Positions 28,316-37,417 of a DNA stretch of 64,000 nucleotides are shown here, piece after piece. Under the pieces are notes generated by a model that did no database searches, had not been told where the DNA came from, and was given only the letters and a program-made list of their open reading frames with translations. The position numbers and the translations under genes are program-made. Each line of letters starts with the position of its first letter. Positions within the stretch are counted from its first letter, which is position 1. This DNA is from CAMLIZ01 sp036231905. GTDB lineage: Bacteria; Pseudomonadota; Gammaproteobacteria; Burkholderiales; Burkholderiaceae_C. The stretch lies in the NCBI RefSeq assembly GCF_036231905.1, contig NZ_JAZARE010000002.1:594199-658198 (forward strand), given 5' to 3'.

Positions 28316-28807
28316 TCAGTCGATGGCGCACTGCACCGGCTGCGCTTGCAGCAGCTGCGTCAGCAAGGCGGGCGCGATGCCCACCAGATAGCCGCGGCGC
28401 CCGCCATTGATGCAGATGCGCGGCAGCGCCAGCACGCTGGCCTCCACGTACACCGGCATCGCCTTTTTCGTGCCGAAGGGCGAGGTGCCGCCCACCAGGT
28501 AGCCGCTGTGACGCTGGGCCACCTCGGGCTTGCACGGCTCCACGCTCTTGGCGCCGATGGCGCGGGCCAGATTCTTGGTGCTGACCTGCTTGTCGCCGTG
28601 CATCAGCACGATCAGCGGCTGGGCCTTGTCGTCCTGCATCACCAGGGTCTTGATCACCTCGTGTTCGGGCACGCCCAGCTGGCGCGAGGATTCGGCGGTG
28701 CCGCCGTGCTCGACGTAGTCGTACACATGCTCGGTGAAGGCCACGCCCTGCTGGCGCAGGAACTGGGTGGCGGGGGTTTCGCTGACGTGGGGTTTGCTGC
28801 GGGCCAT
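28316..28807 (-). CDS. ybaK: Cys-tRNA(Pro)/Cys-tRNA deacylase YbaK
   Basis: 163 residues of the YbaK/ProX fold: PATQFLRQQGVAFTEHVYDY, VIKTLVMQDD, the Lys in STKNLARAIGAKSVEP and the YLVGGTSPFGTKKAMPVYVE segment. It hydrolyses Cys-tRNA(Pro) made in error by ProRS. It lies 34 bp after the M81 peptidase gene on the same strand, probably without a functional link. Confidence 0.92.
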   Translation of the reverse strand: MARSKPHVSETPATQFLRQQGVAFTEHVYDYVEHGGTAESSRQLGVPEHEVIKTLVMQDDKAQPLIVLMHGDKQVSTKNLARAIGAKSVEPCKPEVAQRHSGYLVGGTSPFGTKKAMPVYVEASVLALPRICINGGRRGYLVGIAPALLTQLLQAQPVQCAID

Positions 28808-28841
28808 GGTGGCCGCAAGCATAAAACGGCTCAGGCGCGGC

Positions 28842-30305
28842 TCAGGCCGGCGGCCGCGTGCAATGGCGGTAGTGCAGCCGGTGCAGGTCCGCGATGTTGG
28901 CGCCCTCGCTTTCCACCACCAGCACCTCGGCCGCCAGCGGCCCGAAGTCGGCACGGAAGTGCACCGAGCTCTTGAGCGCCAGCAGCGCGCATTGCGCGGG
29001 CTCGATGCCCAGGTGGCGGAACATCGCCTGGTCGGCGGCCTGCTGCTTGCGGCTGCTCACCAGCACCTGCACGCCATGCTGCGACAGCCGCGCCATAGCG
29101 CCCAGCGCCATCTGCGAGCCGCCGTAGAAGGGGCCGGTGCCCAGAATGCGGCCGTCACCCAAGGCTTCCACCCGCCATGGCCCGGCCACCGGCTCGCCGG
29201 AGTGGCGGCCGCGCTTGCCACCCAGGGCCACGCTGATCCAGGCGCCCACGCCTGCCGCATGGGCCGCTGCGGCCGCCTCGGGATCACACAGCAAACCCAG
29301 GCAGGCACCCGCCGCCCGCGCCTGCAGCAGCGCCTGCAGCACGCCGGTGCTGTCGCCATCGCCGCCGCCGCCAGGGTTGTCCTGCGTGTCGGCCAGCACC
29401 ACCGGCGCGCCCGGCCGCCCCACGGCCAGCGCATGCGCCACCGCATCGCCCGGGGGCCAGAGGCGGCCGCCGAACTGGCTGCGCGCCGCCTGCACCGCCT
29501 GCGTCAGCGTGTCGGCCGCGCGGTCGGCCGCCGCCTGGTCGTGCGCATAGACCAGCACCGACGGTGCGCTGTCTGGCACATCCGCCATCGGGAAGCCGCC
29601 GGCCAGCGACACATGCACCACCTCACCGCCGGAAGCGGCCACCGCCTGCGCCATCAGCTCGCGCATCGGCGAGGCCAGCGTGCTCTGCCAGGGCAGCGGG
29701 ATCAGGAAGGGCAGCTGGCGCAGCGCGCGGGCGTAACGCGCGCCCGCCAGCAGCGGCGCGAGCTGGTGCACCGCCTCCCGCCCGCACTGCGCGGTGTCGG
29801 TGTGCGGATAGGTGCGGTACACCAGCGCCAGGTCGAGCTGGTCGGCCATGGCGGGCGTGAGGTTGGCATGGAAGTCCAGCACCGCCACGATGGGCAGCCG
29901 CTCGCCCACGCGCTCACGCGTGCGGCGCAGCCATTCGCTGTCACCCGAAGGCAGGTGCTCGGTGACCATCGCACCGTGCAGCTCCAGCAGCAGCGCGTCC
30001 AGCGGGCCGGCTTCGGCCAGCGCACGCTCGAACAGCCACCAGAGTGCTTCGAAGGCGTCCTCGGTCACCGGGCCGCTGGGGTTGGCATTGCCCCACAGCA
30101 GCGGCACCGCTTCATGGCCGGCAGCCTGCAGCGCCTGCAGCATGCCGGCGGCAGGCAGCTGGGTGCCCTGCAAGCCGGCCGGAAGGTCGCCGCGCCACAG
30201 CAGCCCCGGCCAGGCATCGGCCAGCACGAAGTCGCAGAACCGTGCCCGGCTGTCGGCGAAGGTGTTGGTCTCGTGCTGGAGGCCGGCGATGCCGATGCGG
30301 GCCAT
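28842..30305 (-). CDS. M81-family metallopeptidase (MlrC-like)
   Basis: 487 residues. It begins MARIGIAGLQHETNTFA, with LLLELHGAMVTE, VLDFHANLTPAM and YRTYPHTDTAQCGR carrying the Zn-binding His/Asp residues typical of MlrC, and DTQDNPGGGGDGD further on. MlrC opens the last linear peptide in microcystin breakdown, which contains an iso-linked Glu. Here it is the last gene after ALDH and Fe-ADH (23 bp apart), so a role in hydrolysing a gamma-glutamyl product is conceivable. That role is inference. Confidence 0.88.
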   Translation of the reverse strand: MARIGIAGLQHETNTFADSRARFCDFVLADAWPGLLWRGDLPAGLQGTQLPAAGMLQALQAAGHEAVPLLWGNANPSGPVTEDAFEALWWLFERALAEAGPLDALLLELHGAMVTEHLPSGDSEWLRRTRERVGERLPIVAVLDFHANLTPAMADQLDLALVYRTYPHTDTAQCGREAVHQLAPLLAGARYARALRQLPFLIPLPWQSTLASPMRELMAQAVAASGGEVVHVSLAGGFPMADVPDSAPSVLVYAHDQAAADRAADTLTQAVQAARSQFGGRLWPPGDAVAHALAVGRPGAPVVLADTQDNPGGGGDGDSTGVLQALLQARAAGACLGLLCDPEAAAAAHAAGVGAWISVALGGKRGRHSGEPVAGPWRVEALGDGRILGTGPFYGGSQMALGAMARLSQHGVQVLVSSRKQQAADQAMFRHLGIEPAQCALLALKSSVHFRADFGPLAAEVLVVESEGANIADLHRLHYRHCTRPPA

Positions 30306-30328
30306 GGCTTGGTTTGTGGCCGCTGCCC

Positions 30329-31516
30329 CTACAGCTGCCCGGAGACGGCGCGTTCGAAGATCGCGTGGTACTGCGCGGAGGTGAAGGGAATCGGGTTGGT
30401 GCCGTGCGATGGATCAGCCACCGCCATCTCGCCGATCAGCTGGGCTTCGGCGGCGTCGATGCCGATGGCCGCCAGCGTGTGCGGGATGCCGATCTCCTCC
30501 CGCAGGTGCAGCACCCAGTCGAGGAAAGACTTGAACGAGGGGCTGGGCAGGTTGAGGTAACGCGCGGCCGCCGCGATCTGCGGCTCGATCGCCTCGCGGT
30601 TGGCGTCCAGCACATAGGGCATGAGGATGGCGTTGAGCATGCCGTGGTGGGCGTCGTGGCGCGCCCCCAGCGGATGGGCCAGCGCATGCATGGCACCCAG
30701 GCCACGCTGGAAAGCGGTGGCCCCCATGGCGGACGCCACCAGCATCTCGGTGCGCGCGGCTAGGTCGTCGCCGTGTTTCACCGCCTGGGGCAGCCAGTCC
30801 TTCACCAGGCGCATGCCCTCCAGCGCGATACCCGCGCCCATCGGGTGGAAGAACGGCGAGCAATAAGCCTCGAGGTTGTGCGACAGCGCATCCATGCCGG
30901 TGGCCGCCGTCAGCTTGGCCGGCAGGCCGGTGGTGAGCGCGGGGTCCAGGATCACCACGGCGGGCAACATGCGGGCGTGGAAGATGATGCGCTTCAACTT
31001 CGCGCCCTCGTCGGTGATGACAGACGCACGGCCCACTTCTGAGCCAGTGCCCGCGGTGGTGGGCACCGCCACCACCGGCGCCATGCCCTCCACCTTGACG
31101 CGCAGGTAGTTGTCGCCGATGTCCTCAAAGTCCCACAGCGGCCGCTCCTGGCCCACCATCAGCGCGATCGCCTTGCCGGCGTCGAGGGCCGAGCCGCCGC
31201 CGAAGGCGATGACCCCGTCGTGCCCGCCCGCCCGGTAGGCCGCCACGCCGTCGTCTACATTGCGGCCGGTGGGGTTGCCCTTGATGCGGCTGAACACTTG
31301 TGCTGGCAGCCCGGCCGCTTCGCATGAGGCGATGGCATCGCGCACCATCGGCAGCTCGGCCAGGCCGGGGTCGGTGACCAGCAGGGGCCGCTTCATGCCC
31401 AGCGAGGCGCACCACTTGGGCAGCTCCGCGATGCGGCCCACGCCGCACTTCACGGCGGTGGGGTAGTTCCAGTTGACGGTGTAGCGGGCGAGCGTGTCGG
31501 TCACGGTGGGCCTCAC
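30329..31516 (-). CDS. Iron-containing alcohol dehydrogenase
   Basis: 395 residues, group III ADH. The NAD motif GGGSALDAGKAIAL is at about 93-106, and the metal-binding Asp/His residues lie in GMDALSHNLEAY and the AMHALAHPLGA and DAHHGMLNA segments. It begins with GTG overlapping the ALDH stop by 4 nt; a second GTG lies 4 codons in. Oxidises a primary alcohol to aldehyde. In this operon it would act on the gamma-glutamylated amino-alcohol before the ALDH step. Confidence 0.92.
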   Translation of the reverse strand: MRPTVTDTLARYTVNWNYPTAVKCGVGRIAELPKWCASLGMKRPLLVTDPGLAELPMVRDAIASCEAAGLPAQVFSRIKGNPTGRNVDDGVAAYRAGGHDGVIAFGGGSALDAGKAIALMVGQERPLWDFEDIGDNYLRVKVEGMAPVVAVPTTAGTGSEVGRASVITDEGAKLKRIIFHARMLPAVVILDPALTTGLPAKLTAATGMDALSHNLEAYCSPFFHPMGAGIALEGMRLVKDWLPQAVKHGDDLAARTEMLVASAMGATAFQRGLGAMHALAHPLGARHDAHHGMLNAILMPYVLDANREAIEPQIAAAARYLNLPSPSFKSFLDWVLHLREEIGIPHTLAAIGIDAAEAQLIGEMAVADPSHGTNPIPFTSAQYHAIFERAVSGQL

Positions 31517-32898
31517 AGGTGCTTGAGGTGGTAGGACTTGGGCCGCGTCAGGTGCTCATAACCCAGCACCGACAAGGTGGCGCCGCGCCCGGTGTGCTTG
31601 ACGCCGGTCCAGGCCAAGGCTGGGTCCAGGTAGTCGCATCGGTTCATGAACACGGTGCCCGTCTGCAGGCGCCGGCCCAGCGAGGCGGCAGCGCCTTCGT
31701 CGCGCGTGAAGATGGCCGCGGTGAGGCCATAGGGGCTGTCGTTCATCAGCTGCAGCGCCTGCTCGTCGCCATCCACCGGCATCACGCCGAACACGGGCCC
31801 GAAACACTCATCGGCCATCACGCGCATCGAGTGGTTGACGTTGCGCAGGATCTGCGGCGCCATGTAGGGTGTGCCGGCACGGTCACGCTCGAAACGGCGC
31901 ACGTCGATCAACGGCTGCGCACCCTGGCTCACCGCTTCGTCCACCACCGCGCGCACCGCGTCGGCCGCCGCGGCTCGCACCAGCGGGCCCAGCGTGGTGT
32001 CCGCCTGCAAGGGATCGCCCAGCACGTACTGGTTTGTCAAGGCGACCGCAGCCTCCACGAATTCGTCATAGCGCGAGCGCTCCACATACACCCGCTGGAT
32101 GCCGCAGCAGCTCTGGCCGGAGTTGAAGAAGGCTCCGTCCACAACAGTCTCGACCGCCTGCTTCAAATCCGCATCGGCCCGCACATAGGCCGGGTCGTTG
32201 CCGCCCAGCTCCAGCCCCACGCCGATGAAGCGCCCGGCGGCAGCACGCTCCACCGCCGCGCCACCCTGCACGGAGCCGGTGAAACAGACAAAGTCGATGC
32301 CATCCGAGCTGATCAGGCGCTGGGTGGCATCGTGGTCGCAATGGATGAACTGGAACACGTCCGCTGGCACACCCGCCTCGGTGAACGCCTGCACCATGCG
32401 CTCGGCGGCGAGCGGCGTTTGCGCGGAATGCTTGAGCAATACGGCATTGCCCGCCACCAGGGCAGGCACCACCGCATTCACCGCCGTGAGCAGCGGGTAG
32501 TTCCAGGGTGCGACCACAAGCACGGTACCCCAGGGCTCCCTGTCGATGTAGCGCGTGAAGCCGCTGACGGGCGCGGGCTTGATCGGCGCCAGCGCCTCCT
32601 CGGCAATCGACAGCATGTGGCGCGCACGGGCCGCGAAGCCGTCGACCTCGCCAGGCGTGTAGCGCAGCGGCCGGCCCATCTGCCGGGTCAGCTCTTCCGC
32701 GATGGGCGCCTTGCTGGCCACGAAGCGGTCCACGCCCGCGGACACCAGGCGGCAGCGCTCCGACAGCGCCATTTCGCGCCACCCCATCTGCGCCTTGCCC
32801 GCCCGGGCCACCGCAGCCGCCAGTTGCTCGGCAGTCGCAAGATCCCGGCGCACGAACTCGCTGCCGTCGATAGGGCTGAGGGTGATCTGCTGTGTCAT
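31513..32898 (-). CDS. NAD(P)-dependent aldehyde dehydrogenase
   Basis: 461 residues. APWNYPLL, the LKHSAQTPL nucleotide site, FTGSVQGG, the general base Glu in LELGGNDPA, and the nucleophile Cys in NSGQSCCGIQR are all visible, as is the ECFGPVFGVM segment. It oxidises the aldehyde produced by the overlapping ADH gene. It follows the GS-like gene on the same strand, after a 328-bp gap filled by a palindromic element. Confidence 0.94.
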   Translation of the reverse strand: MTQQITLSPIDGSEFVRRDLATAEQLAAAVARAGKAQMGWREMALSERCRLVSAGVDRFVASKAPIAEELTRQMGRPLRYTPGEVDGFAARARHMLSIAEEALAPIKPAPVSGFTRYIDREPWGTVLVVAPWNYPLLTAVNAVVPALVAGNAVLLKHSAQTPLAAERMVQAFTEAGVPADVFQFIHCDHDATQRLISSDGIDFVCFTGSVQGGAAVERAAAGRFIGVGLELGGNDPAYVRADADLKQAVETVVDGAFFNSGQSCCGIQRVYVERSRYDEFVEAAVALTNQYVLGDPLQADTTLGPLVRAAAADAVRAVVDEAVSQGAQPLIDVRRFERDRAGTPYMAPQILRNVNHSMRVMADECFGPVFGVMPVDGDEQALQLMNDSPYGLTAAIFTRDEGAAASLGRRLQTGTVFMNRCDYLDPALAWTGVKHTGRGATLSVLGYEHLTRPKSYHLKHL

Positions 32899-33226
32899 AT
32901 CAGTTGTTCAAAGCCAAGGCGTTTGCATTCCATGAACACCACGAGCGTGTCGCCAAAGGTGTGGGCGGGCAGACGGCGGCGCGCCTTGCGAAGCCGAGAA
33001 GCGCAGGCATTGCGGCTGCGCGCTTCAGCGCGCTTCGTGAACTGACTCGTGGCGACTGTTTGAGCGCAGTGAACGAAGTGAACGCAGCGAGTTGAGCCAC
33101 GGAGCCGCAATGCCGAGCATCGCAGGGCACCCTCGCGCAGCGAGGGCGAGCAGATGAAGCGCCGACGGCTGCCCGTCCACACCTTTGCAAGCCCCCCACT
33201 TCGCACGACAACAACATCAGCGAGCC
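32899..33226. other. 328-bp intergenic gap within the amine-catabolic gene run
   Basis: There is no gene here. Most of the gap (32954-33187) is a palindromic, MITE-like element described separately. What remains is about 55 bp next to the ALDH start and about 40 bp after the GS-like stop. The ALDH promoter, if separate, should lie in the left part. Confidence 0.6.
32954..33187. repeat. 234-bp element with 29-bp terminal inverted repeats (MITE/REP-like)
   Basis: The two ends are imperfect 29-bp inverted repeats (32954-32982 and 33159-33187, about three mismatches, both ending CAAAGG outward). A second inverted pair, GCATTGCGGCT / AGCCGCAATGC, is at 33007-33017 and 33103-33113, and a tight CCCTCGC-GCA-GCGAGGG hairpin is at 33130-33146. 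No open frame inside makes sense. It is either a non-autonomous mobile element or a large transcribed hairpin that separates expression of the GS-like and ALDH genes. No flanking target duplication was confirmed. Confidence 0.65.
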
Positions 33227-34612
33227 TCAAATGATCTCGAAATACCGAGCCAATTCCCAGTCCGTCACATGCCGCCGGAACTCCCGCTCCTCCCACTCGC
33301 GCGTCGCAGCAAAGTGCTCCACAAACGGCACCCCAAACACCTGCCGCGCAGCCTCAGAACCCTTCAGCCGCTGCGCCGCATCCCACAGCGTCGCCGGGAA
33401 CCGCAGCGCCTCATCAAACTTCTGCGTGTACGCATTGCCTTCGACAATAGGCAGCGGATCCAGCTTCTGCTCAATGCCCAGCAACCCCGCCGCCAGCGCC
33501 GCCGCCACCGCGAGGTACGGGTTGGCATCCGCCGAGCCGATGCGCACCTCCACCCGCTGCGACTTCTCCGACCCCGGAATCAGCCGCAACGCGGTCGTGC
33601 GGTTCTCCACTCCCCAGGTGGCGTCCAGCGGCGCCCAGTACCCCGGAACCAGCCGTGAATAGCTGTTGACCGTGGGCGCGAACATCGCAAAGAACTCCGG
33701 CAGATAGCGCTGCACGCCACCCATGAACTGGCGCTGCACCGCGCTCATCTTGTACGGCGCGTCCCCGTCGTAGAACACGCCCTTGCCGGTGGCCTTGTCC
33801 TTCAGCGACACATGGATGTGGCCGCTTTGCCCCGGATACTCGTGCGACCACTTGGCCATGAAGGTCGCCATCAGGCCATTCTTCTGCGCCAGCGCCTTGG
33901 TGAAGGTCTTGAACAGGATCGCCTTGTCCGCCATGTCGGCAGCCCGGTCGAAACCCAGTGCGGCTTCCAGCACGCCGGGCCCCGTCTCCGTGTGCAGGCC
34001 CTCGATCGGCATGTCCATCTGCTCGGACAGGTCCATCAGCTGCTGATAGAAGTCCGCGTTCACGGTGGAGCGCAGCACCGAATAACCAAAATAACCCGGC
34101 GTCCAGGGCTTCAGGTTGCGATAGCCCTTCTCGCGCACCGAGTGCGGCGTTTCCTCGAACACGAAGAACTCGTACTCCAGCGCGGCATACGGGTCGTAGC
34201 CCATCGCCTCCGCCTTGGCGATCACGCGCTGCAGCAGCCGGCGCGGGCAGATCTGGGCCGACTTTTCGTCGGCAAACTCCGCCAGGAAGAACAGCATGTT
34301 GTGGCCGTTGGCCTGCTCCAGCGGCAGCTCGCGGCAGGTGTGCGGCAGCACGCGGGCCCAGGCATCGGGGTAGGCAGTGTGCCACCCGGTGTACTGGATG
34401 TTGTCGTAGAGCTGGTCGCTGGAATCCCAGCCCAGCACCACGTTGCAGAAACCCAGCCCGTCCTTCATCACACCGGCGGCCTTGTCGCGCCGCAGGTACT
34501 TGCCGCGCAGGATGCCGTCGATGTCGGACAGGCCGATCTTGATGTGCGTGAGGCCCCGGTCCTGGATCAGGCCCAGCGCCTCTTCGGGCGTGCGGATGTC
34601 GCGTGCTCGCAT
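33227..34612 (-). CDS. Glutamine-synthetase-like gamma-glutamyl-amine ligase
   Basis: 461 residues with the GS active-site pattern: the glutamate/metal segments YEFFVFEE and ETGPGVLEAAL, GQSGHIHVSL, and the ATP/ammonium region NSYSRLVPGYWAP...ENRTTALRLI. The adenylylated Tyr loop of true GlnA is not obvious. Members such as PuuA, GlnA4 and IpuC ligate glutamate to polyamines, ethanolamine or alkylamines. The neighbours (ethanolamine-type permease, alcohol and aldehyde dehydrogenases) favour an amino-alcohol such as ethanolamine. ATG at 34612 starts MRARDIRTPEE; an upstream in-frame Met adds a Pro/Gln-rich stretch. Confidence 0.9.
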   Translation of the reverse strand: MRARDIRTPEEALGLIQDRGLTHIKIGLSDIDGILRGKYLRRDKAAGVMKDGLGFCNVVLGWDSSDQLYDNIQYTGWHTAYPDAWARVLPHTCRELPLEQANGHNMLFFLAEFADEKSAQICPRRLLQRVIAKAEAMGYDPYAALEYEFFVFEETPHSVREKGYRNLKPWTPGYFGYSVLRSTVNADFYQQLMDLSEQMDMPIEGLHTETGPGVLEAALGFDRAADMADKAILFKTFTKALAQKNGLMATFMAKWSHEYPGQSGHIHVSLKDKATGKGVFYDGDAPYKMSAVQRQFMGGVQRYLPEFFAMFAPTVNSYSRLVPGYWAPLDATWGVENRTTALRLIPGSEKSQRVEVRIGSADANPYLAVAAALAAGLLGIEQKLDPLPIVEGNAYTQKFDEALRFPATLWDAAQRLKGSEAARQVFGVPFVEHFAATREWEEREFRRHVTDWELARYFEII

Positions 34613-34641
34613 GTCGCTCCTCGGTGCTTGCTGCGGCGCGC

Positions 34642-35865
34642 TCAGTGCACCTTGTCGGCCTGGTCGGGCAGGTTCCACTTGCCACAGGCGTAAGGCGTTT
34701 CCTTGCGGGGCCGCGGTTCAATGAACATCGGGTTGACCAGCCACTGGCCGCTGCCGCCGTCGTTGTGGAAGGCGTTGCACATCAGCTCGGCCTTGTTGCG
34801 GTTGAGCACCAGCTTCACCTTGGCGTCCTTCAGCATCGACAGGTCGGTGTCGGAATCACCCGCCACGAACACCAGGCGGTCGGTCACCTCCGGCGTTCGG
34901 AGCATTTGGCGTGCCGGATCGCGCTCGCCAAACACCACCTTGTTGATCCACCAGCGCTTGCCGTCGCGGTAGGTGATGAGCTCGGCATTGCCCTCGGCAA
35001 ACCGGCCCGCGCCCTGGAAACGGGCCGTGAGCCGGCCGGTGCTGTCCAGCACGGAGCGCACGCCCACCACCCGCTGCGGCGGCACGCCGAAATAGCCGCC
35101 GAACACCTCCACCGGCTGCTGCGGCGAGGCCGACACGATCCACACGTCAAAGCCGGCCAGGCGCAGGTTGCGCATCAGGTCGTCGATCTGCTCATAACGG
35201 CGCACATAACCATTGACGCTGCGGTTGCCCACGCGCTGCTTGGCCCCCACGGGAGCAGCCAGGTTCTGGTCGATGGCGGCACCAGCCATCACGCGCACGT
35301 CGTCCGGCGTGTAGCCAGCCAGCAACTGCACCGCCAGGCCGTAGGCCGGGTTGATGAAGTCGTCGGCGCCGCGCGTCCAGGCCGGCTGGCCGGCGACCGT
35401 CTTGTCGGTGTCGTACACCGCCACGAGTTCGTCAGCACAGGCGCGCGAGGCCGCGCTGCCGTCGTCGGTGCGCAGCGGCTGGCCAGGATCACCCTGGCCG
35501 TCGCAGGCGGCCTTGATCGCCGCCGCGGCGGCGTCGGTCAACAGCGGGCTCACGCCCTTCCAGTCGCGCGCCGCCGGCTGCAGCACCTTGTTGTTGGCGA
35601 GCATCCAGAACACCAGCGCATCGCCCACGTCGTTCTTGATCGTGGTGTTGTCGAAGTCGAACACCGCCACGGGCGGCGCGCTCGCCCGGTAACCCGGGCT
35701 GCCGCGGCCGTGCTGGGCCAGCATCTCGTTGAGCCTGGCGCGGTTGTCGCCGTGCCAGGCCAGGTCCTCCCGCAATGCCGGCGCGGCCTGCGCCTGCAGC
35801 GCGGCCAGGCACAGCAAGGCCAAGCAGCGCGCAGCCCAGCGCCTGCCGAATGGTGTGATGTTCAT
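34642..35865 (-). CDS. Secreted HAD-family phosphatase (phosphorylcholine-phosphatase-like)
   Basis: About 407 residues with a signal peptide ending AALQAQA. HAD motif I is VFDFDNTT, motif II the Ser in IVSASPQQP, motif III/IV a Lys region then GDSDTDLSML. The arrangement and periplasmic location resemble Pseudomonas PchP, which dephosphorylates phosphorylcholine and phosphorylethanolamine. It sits 11 bp after the permease stop and 29 bp before the GS-like start, so it could supply free ethanolamine to the pathway. The ATG at 35865 has a GAGGGA site; a GTG five codons upstream is possible. Confidence 0.82.
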   Translation of the reverse strand: MNITPFGRRWAARCLALLCLAALQAQAAPALREDLAWHGDNRARLNEMLAQHGRGSPGYRASAPPVAVFDFDNTTIKNDVGDALVFWMLANNKVLQPAARDWKGVSPLLTDAAAAAIKAACDGQGDPGQPLRTDDGSAASRACADELVAVYDTDKTVAGQPAWTRGADDFINPAYGLAVQLLAGYTPDDVRVMAGAAIDQNLAAPVGAKQRVGNRSVNGYVRRYEQIDDLMRNLRLAGFDVWIVSASPQQPVEVFGGYFGVPPQRVVGVRSVLDSTGRLTARFQGAGRFAEGNAELITYRDGKRWWINKVVFGERDPARQMLRTPEVTDRLVFVAGDSDTDLSMLKDAKVKLVLNRNKAELMCNAFHNDGGSGQWLVNPMFIEPRPRKETPYACGKWNLPDQADKVH

Positions 35866-35876
35866 GCTCGTCCCTC

Positions 35877-37274
35877 TCACTCAGCAACGACGCTGCCGCC
35901 CACCTGCAGCATCTCGTCGAGGGGCGCGTCGTCGCGGGCGCCCTTGGTCAAACGGAAGTAGACATAGCCGATCCCCACGATGGCCGCGAACACCCCGAAG
36001 AGCACCGTGTTGTAGTAAATCATCGCGGCCAGGGCCACGCCGGCCAGGCCGAGCGCGACGGCGGGAAACAGCGGATAGAACGGCACCCGGTAGGGCCGGT
36101 CCAGCGCCGGCTCGCTGCGCCGCAGCTTGAACAGTGCCGCCATGGACACGATGTACATCACGATCGCGCCGAACACCGACATCGTCACGATGTTGGCGGT
36201 GAGCGAGCTGTTGTTGTAGCTCACCGCCTCGTCGGAAAAGATCGCCAGGATGCCGATGGCGCCGCCGGTGAGGATGGCCCAGTGCGGCGTCTGGAACCGG
36301 TGGTTCACCGCAGCCAGCGCATGCGGCAGGTAGCCCGCGCGTGCCAGCGCATAGATCTGGCGCGAGTAGCCCATGATGATGCCGTGGAAGCTGGCGATCA
36401 GGCCGAACAGGCCGATCCACACCAGCATGTGCAGCCAGCCGGAGTCTTCGCCCACCACGATCTTCATCGCCTGCGGCAGCGGGTCGTTGATGTTGCTGAT
36501 CTTGCGCCAGTCGCCCACGCCGCCGGCCGCCACCATCACGCCGATGGCCAGCGCCACCAGCGTGAGGATGCCCGCGATGTAGGCCTTGGGGATGGTGCGG
36601 CGCGGATCCTCGGCTTCTTCGGCCGCCATGGCAGCGCCTTCGATCGCCAGGAAGAACCAGATCGCAAACGGCACCGCGGCAAACATGCCGCTGAAGGCCG
36701 CGGGGGTGAAGCTGTCGTTGCCAGCCCAGCCGTGCGCCACGAAGTTGGCCCACGAGAAGCCGGGCGCCACCACGCCCATGAACACCAGCAGCTCGAAGAT
36801 CGCCAGCAAGGTGACCAGCAGCTCGAAAGTCGCAGCGATCGACACGCCGATGAGGTTGAGCACCATGAACACCGCATACGCGCCCACCGCCGCATGCTTG
36901 GCGTTGAGCGCCGGAAACTGCACGTTGAGATAAGCACCGATCGCCAGCGCAATGGCCGGTGGCGCGAACACGAACTCCACCAGCGTGGCAATGCCGGCGA
37001 TGTAGCCGCCGCTGGGCCCGAAGGCGCGGCAGGCATAGGCAAAAGGGCCGCCCGCGTGGGGAATGGAGGTCGTCAGCTCGGTGAAGCTGAAGATGAAGGT
37101 GGTGTACATCGCCGCGATCACGAGCGCGGTGACCAGGAAGCCCAGCGTGCCGGCGCTGCTCCAGCCATAGCTCCAGCCGAAGTACTCACCCGAGATCACC
37201 AGCCCGACGGCGATGCCCCAGAGGTGGATCGTCTTGAGAGACCGCTTGAGTTCGCGCTTGACCCGCTCCGTCAT
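35877..37274 (-). CDS. APC-family amino acid/ethanolamine permease
   Basis: 465 residues with about twelve hydrophobic helices. The first helix region, LWGIAVGLVISGEYFGWSYGW, and the FAYACRAFGPSGGYIAG segment match the ethanolamine permease (Eat) branch of the APC family better than general amino-acid permeases. It is the promoter-proximal gene of the amine operon, so uptake of ethanolamine or a similar amine is the likely role. Substrate identity is inference from family and context. Confidence 0.88.
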   Translation of the reverse strand: MTERVKRELKRSLKTIHLWGIAVGLVISGEYFGWSYGWSSAGTLGFLVTALVIAAMYTTFIFSFTELTTSIPHAGGPFAYACRAFGPSGGYIAGIATLVEFVFAPPAIALAIGAYLNVQFPALNAKHAAVGAYAVFMVLNLIGVSIAATFELLVTLLAIFELLVFMGVVAPGFSWANFVAHGWAGNDSFTPAAFSGMFAAVPFAIWFFLAIEGAAMAAEEAEDPRRTIPKAYIAGILTLVALAIGVMVAAGGVGDWRKISNINDPLPQAMKIVVGEDSGWLHMLVWIGLFGLIASFHGIIMGYSRQIYALARAGYLPHALAAVNHRFQTPHWAILTGGAIGILAIFSDEAVSYNNSSLTANIVTMSVFGAIVMYIVSMAALFKLRRSEPALDRPYRVPFYPLFPAVALGLAGVALAAMIYYNTVLFGVFAAIVGIGYVYFRLTKGARDDAPLDEMLQVGGSVVAE

Positions 37275-37417
37275 CGTCCGCCTCCGGTGGTGTGGCGAGC
37301 GACTATCGGCCGGTGACGGGCCTCACGCAACGAACATCGTCGCGGCTAATGGTGGCGATGGGCGCGGCGAATGCTGGCCGGCATGGCGGGGGCGGGCCGC
37401 CTGCTGCGGCCCCAGGG

